From Phaseolus vulgaris (Eukaryota; Streptophyta; Magnoliopsida; Fabales; Fabaceae), in assembly GCF_000499845.2 (NCBI RefSeq), contig NC_023759.2:20976716-21040715 (forward strand): DNA of 64,000 nt, written 5' to 3'. Shown piece by piece: positions 23,645 to 34,249 of this stretch. Within the stretch, counting starts at the first letter, position 1, and each line of letters opens with the position of its first letter. Below the pieces are notes generated by a model. It was not told where the DNA came from and did not search any database. It saw only the letters and a list, made by a program, of their open reading frames with translations. The position numbers were made by a program, and so were the translations under genes.

Positions 23645-24345
23645 AAATAAGGAGAAAGGAGTTCTTGAAAAAGATTTATCATATCCTCATTCTCCTTAAA
23701 AAAAAGAAGGAAAGAAAATTCTTTGATAAATTGCTCCCTAAAAATTATTTTGCAGGAAATTTGAAGCAAGATTCAACATTTGAAAGATTTCGAAAGAATA
23801 GGAGCTATATTGAAGAAAGAAATATAGAGCTGGAGAATAGATACAATGTCATTATTCAAAAAGGCTTGCCTCAAAAATTCAAGGACCTAGGGAGTTTTAA
23901 CCTTCCCGTGTCTATAGGTGCTTTATTAGTAGCCAATGCTTTATTAGATTTGGGAGCAAGCGTAAATATAATTCCTTTGGCAATGCTGAAGAAAATAGGT
24001 GATTTGGAGATTAAACCCACCAAGATGACTTTAAAGTTAGCTGATCAAGTAACCAAGTATCCATATAGTGTGGTTGAAGATGTTCTCGTCAAGGTGGATA
24101 AATTCATATTCCCTGTGGATTTTGTTGTGATGGACATGAAAGAAGATGAGGAGGTTCCCTTGATACTTGGAAGACCCTTTATGAAGACTGCTAGAATCAT
24201 AGTTGATGTCGACAAAGGAGAACTTCAAGTTAGAACTCAAGATGAGGAGGTAACTTTAAATCTTTTTTATGGTCTTAAAAATTTTAATGCAGGGGAAGAA
24301 TGTGTACAGAAGGATGGATCAAAGAGATATTCCACCTTGAAATAA
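23641..24345 (+). CDS. Retrotransposon aspartic protease region
   Basis: This is an open frame of 234 codons. A Lys-rich N-terminal linker is followed by the retropepsin domain from about residue 88. The active-site motif is DLGAS at 103-107, the form usual in Athila/Tat-group proteases. The second conserved block, LILGRPF, is at about 174-180. The protease would cleave the Gag polyprotein during particle maturation. The region overlaps the last codons of gag in a different frame, so in the active ancestor the two were probably one polyprotein. A GTG begins the open frame, so an independent start is doubtful. The frame ends at 24345 with no reverse transcriptase after it. Confidence 0.75.
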   Translation: MKIRRKEFLKKIYHILILLKKKKERKFFDKLLPKNYFAGNLKQDSTFERFRKNRSYIEERNIELENRYNVIIQKGLPQKFKDLGSFNLPVSIGALLVANALLDLGASVNIIPLAMLKKIGDLEIKPTKMTLKLADQVTKYPYSVVEDVLVKVDKFIFPVDFVVMDMKEDEEVPLILGRPFMKTARIIVDVDKGELQVRTQDEEVTLNLFYGLKNFNAGEECVQKDGSKRYSTLK

Positions 24346-25995
24346 ACAGGCGTCAAGCTAGATGACGTTAAACGAGCGCTTACTGAGAGATAACCCAGTC
24401 CACATTTTAGTTTTATGTTGTTGTTACCTTTGTTTATTTTATTTTTCAAAAAAAAAAATTTAAAATCCTGTATGCCTCCTAATCATTTTGAAGGTTATGT
24501 ATTTTGACCTGGGGACAAGTTCAATTATTCAGGGAGCAGATCTAGCAAATGAAGCAAGACTGTAGATAAAGATTTTAACAAAATGCTGGATGACTTCTTA
24601 AAAATAGAGGATTGAGCAAAAATATGGTTTTATCTTTCTAATTCTCTTTTCTTTTCAATTATTTGAATTTTGTCTTATTTTATTTATTTTATTTTTCGGT
24701 TATTTTTGTTTATTTGCTTATTTGTTTAGTTTGTTTTTATTGCTTATTTTGAATAAATTTCTTGTTTTGTTAGTTTGTTAGTTTTAAGTCTTGAATTATC
24801 CTTCTTGAATAAATTTCAGTTTTAATTTGTTTTTTTTCTAGTTATTTTTTTATTTTTATTTTTTTCAAATAAAAAAAAGAACTCGAATATTAATTTTGAA
24901 TTGTGGAAAAAGAATTTGTGTTTAAATATTAAATAGTGAGATGAATTAGACACAGGTTAGAAAAGAAAATATGATTGAATCCCTATTCAAATGTAGTTAA
25001 AATTATGATACATGAAAATTTAACAGGATGATTGATTAGGACAAATAATGACAAGACAAAAAGGAATGAGACCATTTAAACCAAGTGAGTGTGTGAACCT
25101 TAAACAATTTTGAGAGTTTTACTGATGAATTGACAGTTGTAGTTGCTTAATTTTTATTTTTGTTGCATCATAAAAGAGCATGAAGATGATTGAGGCATTT
25201 GTTTGTGTTAATTAGGAGCCAGGGCCAAAAAGCCAACCTTTATATTAGAATTCCATTTTTTTTATATCCCCTTTGGGCCAAGAAATTTTTTGTTAATATT
25301 GCACCTTAACCTTTATTGATATAATTTCCTACCCTTTAGCATGTCTAAGGAAGGAGAACATATATGCAATACATATAGAAAAGGGAATAGTTGGTTATGA
25401 TTGTGAAAGCTCAAAAAGTTGAAAATAGGAATAATCTTTTCATATTATTGGACAAAAAAAAGAAATAGAAAAGAAAAAAAAATCATCATGAAAATCATGA
25501 AAAGTTAGAAAGAAAATGAGGAAAAATGACATCGAAAGAAAGTGGTGATTAGATAACACATATGTTCTCTATAACTAAATTGTAGGTATGTTCTTCTTCT
25601 TTAAGATGTGCATTTTGTTATTTAAGAAAAACCAATATTTTTTGGAAGCCTAACCTCATTACAACCCTGGAAAAGACCTCAAGATTCATGTTTCTAATAT
25701 GTTTGTGATTTGAAGATGAAATGAAAAGCAACCGTGATTTGTTATGATTCAGTGAAAATAGAGAGAAACACTTACCTGTGAGCATATGAGAAGATATTCC
25801 TGGATGAATTGTCATTTGTTTGTTTTGATTTGATCCTGGAAGTTGATTGTGTCTATATTTTTCTATATTTGAATTTGGAAGCATCATAAGTTTCTAATTT
25901 GATTTGTTGTTTAGTGAATTAAGCTGTTTGATATTAAATTCAAATATATTCATTTAATTTGCTTGAGGACAAGCAAGATTCTAAGTTGGGGAGAG
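24346..25995 (+). other. 3' noncoding region and polypurine tract of the TR-GAG-like element
   Basis: It begins with GCGTCAAGCTAGATGACGTT and AACGAGCGCTTACTGAGAGA, a phrase conserved downstream of pol in plant Athila/Tat-group elements. T-rich DNA without coding potential follows. Just before the 3' LTR lies CTTGAGGACAAGCAAGATTC and then AAGTTGGGGAGAG, the polypurine tract (about 25983-25995). Confidence 0.65.
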
Positions 25996-27091
25996 TGATA
26001 AGTGTCTAATTTCAGTATATTTCATATTAAAATATAGGTCCTTATGAGGATTTATTGCTAATTTACATATAAAATAATCCCTAATTTATGAATTTATACC
26101 TTTTTACATTTTTATGAGCTTTATTTGAATAAGAGCATTTTATTCCCAAATTTGGTGTTAATTGCAGATTTCTAGGGAAGATTGAAGATTTGGAAAAAAG
26201 GAGAATAATTTGAGCTAAAAAGATAAAGTCGTAAGGTCCCATAATGAAAAAAGATGCAAACAAAGATTGGGCCTTTTATTATGTTTTATCATTTAGCCCA
26301 TTAGCGCGACACATGAAGCAACCTAACCCTAGAAAACTAGGATAAATAGAGGGCTAGAGGCTCAACCCTAGTGTGTCAGATTGAGAGGAAAACACCATAG
26401 AGTGAATTGTAACCAATTGGGAGAATGGAAGGTGATAGAAGTATGCATAGCTAATTCTACCATTTGGGATTGGGAGTAATCTGCTCAAACTCTTATGTAT
26501 TGAGGTGATATCTTATATATTAATATTCAGTTCTTGATTGATTATTGGTATTGTTGTTTTACTTTTAACTTTCCGTGACAAATTGAGAATCTTAAATCTG
26601 ACCGAGAGGTATTTTTAGGGTTTGGACCTAAACATCAATACTTAGCATATTTGAGTGCTAGGGATAGACTTGAAATGTTAATTTCCATTAACGTCTGAGT
26701 GTGATTCTAAGTTTTTTTTATAAATATGTCAGGGATCGATATTTAGGAAACATTCTTAAGGATTTTATATGCGAGAGATCGATATAAATGAATTTTCTAC
26801 GAGCATCAATTTCAATCAAAGAACTCAATATTAACATGCTAATCAAAATACATGAGAGTGAGAGAGATGAAACCTAATCCCTATTTTTCCAATTGAAGCA
26901 ATTAATTCTTTGTTTGTTTTCTGATTGATCAGTGCCAACACAATAACTTCTAAACTCTTTTTATTGTTATGTTGTTATATTTAGCGAATATTGTACTTGA
27001 TAATTTATTGTTCCTTGTGGGATCCATATCCGTCCTGAGAGACAATTATTACTTCTGACAAACACGGTACACTTGCCGTAAAAAGTCATCA
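25996..27091 (+). repeat. 3' LTR of the TR-GAG-like element (1096 bp)
   Basis: It runs from TGATAAGTGTC to AGTCATCA and is followed by the TCTTC duplication. It keeps the segment deleted from the 5' LTR, which includes GGATAAATAGAGGGC, a likely TATA region near 26339-26353. Confidence 0.9.
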
Positions 27092-27096
27092 TCTTC

Positions 27097-28437
27097 AAGT
27101 GGCGGTTCGTAACCACTCATCTTGGAGTCTTCCACCCCTCCAAGTGGCATGACCACCCTCCTCTTTCCATAAGCTTTCTTCATCTCATCTTTCTTTTATT
27201 CTTCCATTCCTTATGCCATCTTCATTGTTCTATTGTTAGTTTTCTCTTATTTTCCATTATTGTTCTTTATCTTTTTCTTCTTAACTTCTGCAGCTTGTCA
27301 TTATCATCACCATATAATTGTGTTTTCTCTTTTGTTATCTAGAAGAGAGCCTTCACACTTACTTAACCACTTGGTTAAGTTCGTGTCCAGTGGGAATCTT
27401 CTTTAGATTTCTCAACATAATTGTTAATCTCAAAAAGCTTAATCAAAAGTGAAACCTCTAAAATGTGCCAATCTAAAATCAACTCACATTATGTTGTATA
27501 AAGAGCATGGTTTTAATTGTGCTTATCTTTTTTAAGTTGATCTTCTACTTTAAAATTCCAACACATTTCAATTATATCTTTATCTTCCAACAATTTAAAT
27601 TTCGCTTTACAATTTAGCACCTTTCAATTCAATATTTAAATTCCTTGTCATTTACAATTTTGGTTTTTATTCATTAAGCAATTTAAATTTTGCTTTTGAA
27701 TTATTTTGTGTCATTTTTTTTACCTTACCTATTTTGCTTGAGTCTTATGTTTTTAGTGTTCTAGGAGTCTTTAAATCCATTATTCTTATTTTAACTTTAA
27801 TTGTGAAGTGCTAAAAGTAATTAGAATTTGTTAAAGTGGTAGTTGATTTAGTTCCAAACAAAGAATTCAAGAGATCATATGAATTGAATCTCAATCATTT
27901 GCAAAAATTGAAGGTGAATTGAAAAAAATTATGCATGTCAAGAATGTGGACATTTTACATCCATAAAACAAAACAAAAAAACAATTTGAATGTAATTCAC
28001 ATTTCAAGTTTAAAAGTACTAAATATGATTCTTTTTATGTGGCAAATTGTTTTCATATTTGTGGAATTTTATCCTTCTTGCTTTTACAATTTCTAAGAAA
28101 ATCAAACTTCACAGTTAAAAGTTAAGTAAGTTTCTTTGAGTCTTAGTGCTTTTCTTGTTTGTCTTATTTAAAGTTTTTGTGATCATCGTACTTCCTTTTT
28201 GGTTTAGCTTTCTTCTTTTTTTTCAACTTTTCTTACTTGTCTTCAATTTTTTTTTTCTTAAGTTTTATTGGGGGTTCTTTGTGTGAGAAACTGATAAGAG
28301 CTTTGACCTCTTTCACTTGAAGTGTTGCTACCAAGTGTAAACCCTTTGACAAAAATTTGAAAACCTTTCTTGAGTGAATCTAAAAGAAAGCTGAGTGATA
28401 CAAGTTAGTGAGTTCAATAATTTGTTGTTTAAACTAA
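27097..28437 (+). other. Remainder of CRM-like 5' LTR and untranslated leader
   Basis: From AAGTGGCGGTTCG the sequence continues the LTR cut at 20992. It matches the reverse strand of 46600-47200 (CCAAGTGGCATGACCA, CATAAGCTTTCTTC, ACTTGGTTAAGTTCGTGTCC). T-rich leader follows. The exact LTR end and primer-binding site were not identified. Confidence 0.55.
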
Positions 28438-29525
28438 TTGTTTGATTTTTTGTGCATAATTATGCACCACTTATCTTCAGGGGAGTCTTCCAAACCACCC
28501 TCTCATCAAAAGGCAAACCTTTTGGTGGAACTTGAGGAGATCAAAAGAAGCTTGATGCAAAAGGGAGGAGACATGAGGCAACTAGTCGCAAGGATGCAAA
28601 GGCTAGAGGATACACAAGAAAGACAACACCGAGAGCAAGATGGGAGCCTCGGAGAGCTACAAGACATTACATGCACTATGGAAGTCAAGAAGAAGAAGGT
28701 TGGAGAGTGCAAAGTTTTGAAGCTAGGTGTCATCATCAACAACCAAAGAAGACCCTACCTTTTGTAAAAGTACCTACTTTTAATGGGGATAGTGACCCAA
28801 ATTTATATCTAGGATGGGAAGCTAAGGTAGAACAAATTTTTAATGTGTATGAGGTCGCAGTGGACCAAAAGATTAAGTTAGCTTCCCTAGAATTTGAGGA
28901 CTATATGCAATGGTGACATCAAATTGTAATGGACATTGGGCTAAACACGAGGCCACTCGTGGTCTCTTGTCATGATTTCAAGTTATGCATGTGCATGCAG
29001 TTTGTTTCTTCTCATTATAGGAAAGAACTCTTGTTGAAGCTTCAACGGCTTCGCCAAGAACCTAGGATGTGTTGATGAATATTTCAAAGACTTAAAAACT
29101 ACTTTGACTAAAATTAATATGCATGATAGTGAGGAGTCAAAGATGACTAGGTTTGTAAGTGGTTTAAGGAGAGAAATTCAATATATTGTAGAATTATATG
29201 AGTACTTTTCTTTAGAAAAATTGGTTCACCTAGCCATCCAGGTGGAATCACAAGTTTTGAAGAAAAACATCTTTAAAAAATGCTCATAATGGTGACATCT
29301 ATAAATCTTCATGGAAGGATAAAAACAAACATTCTACTAAAACTTTTCCTTCCAATTTCTCAAAAGAAACCACTTCCAACCATAGAGTTTCTAAAGAAAC
29401 CCTTCCACCTCTACCCCTAGGTCTCCCACCAAAACCTCAAGTAGAAAATGCTTCAAATGTTTAGGTTTTGGGCACATAACTACCAATTGTCCAACAAAAA
29501 GAACCATGATGGTCAAAGGGGGGTT
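28438..29525 (+). pseudogene. gag of the CRM-like element, decayed
   Basis: The first open stretch has a coiled N-terminal half rich in Glu, Arg and Gln (about 28462-28680). After a frame change the gag core appears: FVKVPTFNGDSDPNLYLGWE, then KVEQIFNVYEVAVDQKIKLA. It breaks at a TGA (28914-28916) where this lineage has a Trp-rich stretch. Later pieces give SHYRKELLLKLQRL and, at 29104-29289, FVSGLRREIQYIVELYEYFS. A CCHC zinc knuckle (CFKCLGFGHITTNC) lies near 29450-29492. These segments follow the order of plant chromovirus gag. At least four frame breaks or stops make it nonfunctional. Confidence 0.7.
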
Positions 29526-29639
29526 GTAGTAAGTGAGCATAGTTCCCAATCTTCAAGATCTCTCATCTACCTCTTCAAAAAGCCAAAGTAGGGAAGAATA
29601 TGAGAGGCCTTGTGAAGGTGATAGTAGTAAGGCACATGC

Positions 29640-31200
29640 CTGGACAACTTGAAAAACTTTTTGATGAAAGTCAAAGGGAAAATATTTTTCATACAAGCTT
29701 ATTAATGACAAATTATGTTCATTAATAGTAGATGAGGGTAGTTGCACAAATGTGGCAAGTACAAGAGTGGCGGAGAAGCTTAGACTACCCATCATCTCTC
29801 ATACAAAGCCCTACAAATTACAATGGCTTAGTGAAGAGGGACAAGTAGTTGTTAATAACCAAGTCCTCGTATCTTTCTTAATTGGCAAATATAAAGATGA
29901 AGTGTTGATAAGTGTCTAATTTCAGTAATATTTCATATTAAAATATAGGCACTTATGAGGATTTATTGCAAATTTACATATAAAATAATCCCTAATTTAT
30001 GAATTTATACCTTTTTATATTTTTTATGATTTTTATTTGAATAAGAGTATTTTATTCCCAAATTTGGTGTTAATTGCAAATTTATAAGGAAGATTGGAGA
30101 TTTGGATTTAAGATGAATGATTTGAGCTAAAAAGATAAAGATAGAAGGTCCCAGAATGGAAAAAGATGAAAAGAAAGATTGGGCCTTTTTTATGTTTTAT
30201 CATTTAGCCCATTAGCGCGACATAGGAAGCAACCTAACCCTAGAAAACTAGGATAAATAGAGGGCTAGAGGCTCAATTGTAGTGTGCCAGATTGAGAGGA
30301 AAACACCATAGAGTGAATTGTAACCAATTGGGAGAATGGAAGGTGCTAGAAGTATGCGTAGCTAATTCTACCCTTTGAGATTTGGAGTAATCTGCTCAAA
30401 CTCTTATCTATTGAAGTGATATCTTATATATTAATATTCAGTTCTTGATTGATTATTGGTATTGTTGTTTTACTTTTAACTTTCCGTGACAAATTGAGAA
30501 TCTTAAATCTGATCGAGAGGTATTTTTAGGGTTTGGACCTAAACATCAATACTTAGCATATTTGAGTGTTAGGGATAGACTTGAAATGTTAATTGCCATT
30601 AACGTCTGAGTGTGATTCTAAGTTGTTTTTATAAATATGCGAGGGATCGATATTTAGGAAACATTCTTAAGGATTTTATATGCGAGAGATCGATGTAAAT
30701 GAATTTTCTACGGGCATCAATTTCAATTAAAGAACTTAATATTAACATGCTAATCAAATACATGAGAGTGGAAGAGATGAAACCTAATCCTATTTTTCCA
30801 ATTGAAGCAACTAATTCTTTGTTTGTTTTCTTATTGATCAGTGCCCACATCATCACTTCAAACTCTTTTTATTGTTATATTTAGCGAATATTGTACTCGA
30901 TAATTCACTGTTCCTTGTGGGATCGATATTCGTCCTTAGGAACAATTATTACTTCTGACAAACGCGGTGCACTTGCCGTAAAAAAGTCATCAAGTGTTAT
31001 GTGATGTTGTGCCCATGGAAGCAACCCATATTCTTTTGGGAAGGCCATGACAATATGATAGGAAAACTTTGCATGATGGCCTAACTAACAAGATTTCTTT
31101 TAACTTCCAAGGCCATAAGATCATATTGAAACCTCTATCTCCAAAACAGGTAAATAAAGACCAAATAAAAATGCAACAAAAAAGAAAATCTGAAAAAGAT
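29640..31200 (+). pseudogene. Protease region of the CRM-like element, split by a solo LTR
   Basis: Upstream of the solo LTR a frame reads LCSLIVDEGSCTNVASTRVA and ends in IGKYKDEV. Downstream of it the same frame resumes with CDVVPMEATHILLGRP, then LHDGLTNKISFNFQGHKI. The insertion therefore fell inside an otherwise readable protease, between its active-site and ILLGRP blocks. The active-site block reads DEGSC, where the lineage normally has DGGSC or DSGSC. A TGA follows ILLGRP in place of a conserved Trp. Confidence 0.7.
29906..30992 (+). mobile_element. Solo LTR of the TR-GAG-like family, 1087 bp
   Basis: It begins TGATAAGTGTC, ends AGTCATCA and is flanked by AGTGT (29901-29905 and 30993-30997). 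It is close in sequence to the LTRs at 20993 and 25996 and keeps the segment missing from the 5' LTR there. No internal sequence accompanies it. Confidence 0.93.
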
Positions 31201-31309
31201 GACGAAAATAACAAAACGAGGTTCATCACCTCACCAAACGTGGTGAGAACTGTAATGTTGCTCCGTCCAAAAATAAATACTTTCGGCTCACTTCAGTAAT
31301 CTCCTTCCT

Positions 31310-31613
31310 TCTCTTGTTTATTTATTCATAGCTCTAATTACATGCAAGATTTGTAAGAGAAATGTGGGAATATTTTTCAAAATCCTTCTAAAGGTTTACA
31401 CCTTATAAGAAACTTTTCACACCAAATTCCCTTTGATCCTACACATTCTCTACAAACATTACATGTAACTAGAACCATTCCACCTAAACTCCTAAAATTC
31501 AATGAACATAAGTTTGCTTCACAACTCACATATAAAAATCAAGTGACCAAACTAACTATGTTATTTTTAGGAGTTCTAAATTCGAGGTCGAAATCTTTCC
31601 AACTTGGGGAGCA
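31310..31613 (+). pseudogene. pol linker fused to pol tail by internal deletion
   Basis: A frame near 31380-31440 reads PSKGLHLIRNFSHQIPF, which resembles the protease-RT linker of chromoviruses ('PPLRGIEHQIDF'). Only about 100 bases later the sequence is at the pol C-terminus (LNSRSKSFQLGEH), next to the LTR. The 3 kb or so that should encode reverse transcriptase, RNase H and integrase is gone. Confidence 0.55.
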
Positions 31614-31999
31614 TAATACAACCCAAATCGACAAGCAGATGACTAAGGACACCACAAACACTTCACAATTAGGTCAGTCATCTCAGCATCCAAGACAAGG
31701 CCCTACCAAACATCAGAAGGACCTCAGTAGAAGAAGAACTAGACATAGGCCAGAGCATCAGATGTTCTTTCTCTGGTCGTTTTACAAGACAAATTTATGT
31801 AAATAATTTTGGCTCTTTTGGGGGTCCAAATAGAAGAATAAGCTAGAATATGGTGTGATTAGTAATTTGGTCTTGTGCCAAGCCCACCTTTCATGACATG
31901 TGCACCTAGGTTTAGGATTTATTTGACCTACCTTCTAGAAGGTTGCTCATAAATGACGCCCCTACCCCTCTTACTCTTGCTCTCCAAGTCAATATCTCC
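31614..31999 (+). mobile_element. 3' LTR (truncated) of the CRM-like element
   Basis: It starts TAATACAACCCAAATCGACA after the purine-rich AACTTGGGGAGCA and aligns with 20473-20865. It stops matching at CTCCTATAAAAC, at the TATA region of the 5' copy. The first two bases TA should be TG, a point change at the LTR end. Confidence 0.7.
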
Positions 32000-33200
32000 T
32001 ATAAAACATGGAGAAAACTAATTCAATAAACAAGAAAAATAGTAAGGTAACAAGAACTTGTAATAAAGTGAAATAGAAAATTGAAAGAACATGCCACCTT
32101 TGTGATGAATCCCATAGAATAAGTACAATAAGATTCTGACTTGAAAAACTTCTCAAGATAAAGAAACAAAATAAGTATAAAGACTACTCCTAAAAGAAAA
32201 TTTTCATTCAATCTTCAGAAGTGATTTTACAATAAGGTTTTAGGTTCATTGTATATATATAGAATCAACAAAGAAAATAAATTCTTATGAAGGAAAACCA
32301 TGACGTGATAACAAATTATACCAATAACCTTTCATTTAATATACTAAAATGTAGTTTTCCTTTGAGTTAAACTATTGTATTGAAATAATGCTATTTTTCC
32401 TTATTCAAATGTCATAAATAAAAGACTAAATTAATATTAAATTACTTAAAAATGAAAAAGGTTGAGATTTACTTCATTAGTCGTAGACTTTCGTGTTTTA
32501 ACAACCTTTTTATGAACCAATTTTTAAAAGACGTATTAATAAATGGTGTCCCAGCCAGGGTCATGACGAGGCGGTGAAAGAAACATTGAAGAACAGAGGA
32601 GTCATACCATAGTTTATTATGAAAAAATACGAGAAAAGAAAACATAAAGGTCTACAGAATCGAATTTAGGGTCTGGAGTCAGTTATGTGTATGGAATGTG
32701 TTGACACCCTATAACGTTCATCCTAAGACGATATCTTTAATAAATATGCAAAACAAATATAATTTTTCAAATATTTATTTTCCAAAAAAAAAACACAAAT
32801 ATACATGAAAATAAAGAAGATATTTCTGGAATTTTTTATTTGGGTCCGACAAGAATTGACCTTGCTCCTATGTATTTTCGTTCACAGTGGAAAATCAATA
32901 TTTATAAGGACAAAGATATTTATTTGTATTAATATTTGTTAATTTTAAAATTTTTATATTTTATATTTTTTATGATTCACGATTATTAGATTATAAGATA
33001 GTTTGATATTGTTTATTTGGAGAAAAATATACTTTTTATTTTTATTTTTTAAAAACAAGGTATTGAGTAGAAGATGATGCCTACGATTACTCATATACTC
33101 GCATGGTTATGTAAAATGAGGCATGAAATTGACGGGCCTAAAAGCTCGGCCCAAACGTTCTAAAACAACAATATGTTGGGAGATGTGTATATAAAAAAAA
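32000..33200. other. Unassigned intergenic stretch
   Basis: No gene, LTR or TIR is recognised. A moderately GC-rich patch at about 32545-32680 could be a decayed gene piece, but no domain is legible. Confidence 0.4.
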
Positions 33201-33629
33201 GGCAATTGCTTCCTGTATCATATCATTACACCCAATTCCAACGGAAAAGACGAAACTGTCCTTAAAAATTTTCCGAAATATGTGTTCTGGATTTTTTTTC
33301 CAGAACGAAATTTTATATTACGGATTTTTTATTCTGGGTTTTTCATTTTTTTTTCTGAATTTTCATTTCCGAAACACAATAATGTTTTTTCCAGATTTTT
33401 TTTCTGGAATGTATTATTTTTAATTCCGAATTTTTTTGCCTAAAATAGAATTTTAATTTTCTTTTTGGATTTTTATTTCCGAAACTCAATAACTACTTCC
33501 AGATTTATTTTTCCAGAATATATTATTTTCAATTTCAGATTTTTATTTCCGAAATAAAGGACATTTTTGGAAATTAAAAAATATGTTGGGTGCAGGTTAA
33601 AAATGATTGGGTGTAGGAAGCATTTGCTT
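33201..33629. mobile_element. Small Mutator-like (MULE/MITE) element with palindrome-rich core
   Basis: The left end is GGCAATTGCTTCCTGTATCA. The right end, read in reverse, is GCAAATGCTTCCTACACCCA. The flanks are A-runs, so a target duplication cannot be judged. The inside is a chain of short inverted units of the form CCAGA-T(n)-TCTGGAA and TTTCCGAAA-type repeats. Its ends match those of the element at 34250. Confidence 0.6.
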
Positions 33630-34249
33630 AAAAAAAACCTTATGTAAACTGGGGCAACGTACAAGCCCATATTTTTATTAACAAACAGCTTGTAGAAATA
33701 AAGAAGGAAAATTCTTTCTGCTCAACGCTCATATTTTCAAAAATACCAAAATCCAAAATATAAATTTTAGTTTGTATTTCAAATTCTACAATTTAAAATA
33801 CAATGTATTTCAAATTTTATAATATGAAATATATTGTACTCCAAATTCAAAAATCCAAAATACATTAAATCTATTAATTTGTATAATAAATTATGCAAAT
33901 TTGGAATACAATTTCTTTTCTTAAATGATGAAGGTGGAGGGTTGTTAAAATATTGGAGGTGAGAGGTAGCTTGGAGAGTGGAAGTTAGAAGTGAGGTTGC
34001 TTCAAGTAAAAAGGAAACGGAGAAGATAAAATAGAGAATAAAATTATCATTTTACTTTTTTTTACTGAGTGGAAGAAGACAAAGGAAAAAGGGGCCAAAA
34101 CAAATATATTATAGCATGAAAATAGAGATACATAAAGTAAGAATGGGCCCCATGTGTAGTTCTAGTTTCACACTTCAAAATTAATTAAAACCACATTTCA
34201 ATTCATCAAATTGGATAAAACCAGCAGGCCCCACAATTAAAAAACTCAA
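33630..34249. other. Unassigned stretch between the two MULE-type elements
   Basis: It contains repeated phrases of the AAATTC(T)ACAAT/CCAAAATACA kind (33740-33880) and no recognisable gene. Confidence 0.35.

Larger units (their letters stand above)
20993..27091 (+). mobile_element. Complete gag-protease-only Ty3/gypsy element (TR-GAG-like), 6099 bp
   Basis: Both LTRs, a primer-binding site, gag, protease, polypurine tract and a TCTTC target-site duplication (20988-20992 and 27092-27096) are present. Reverse transcriptase, RNase H and integrase are absent. Between protease and 3' LTR there is 1.65 kb of noncoding DNA. The tRNA-Asp-type primer site, the DLGAS protease and the 'TTGAGGACAAGCAA...TTGGGG' tail before the 3' LTR place it near the Athila/Tat branch. 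It is a nonautonomous element that probably relied on enzymes from a relative. Confidence 0.85.
20473..31999 (+). mobile_element. CRM-like Ty3/gypsy element, internally deleted, hosting two insertions
   Basis: The 5' LTR starts TGATACAACCC at 20473. After the nested element at 20993-27091 the LTR and leader continue from 27097. Then come a gag remnant (28438-29520), a protease remnant (29640-31200, split by a solo LTR at 29906-30992), a short pol linker joined to the pol tail (31310-31613) and a 3' LTR start (31614-31999). Reverse transcriptase, RNase H and integrase core are missing. The 3' LTR breaks off where the 5' copy has its TATA box, so no TSD is visible; the left flank is TGCAT. The CRM assignment rests on pol-tail similarity and on an LTR that starts within pol-like sequence. 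Confidence 0.65.
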
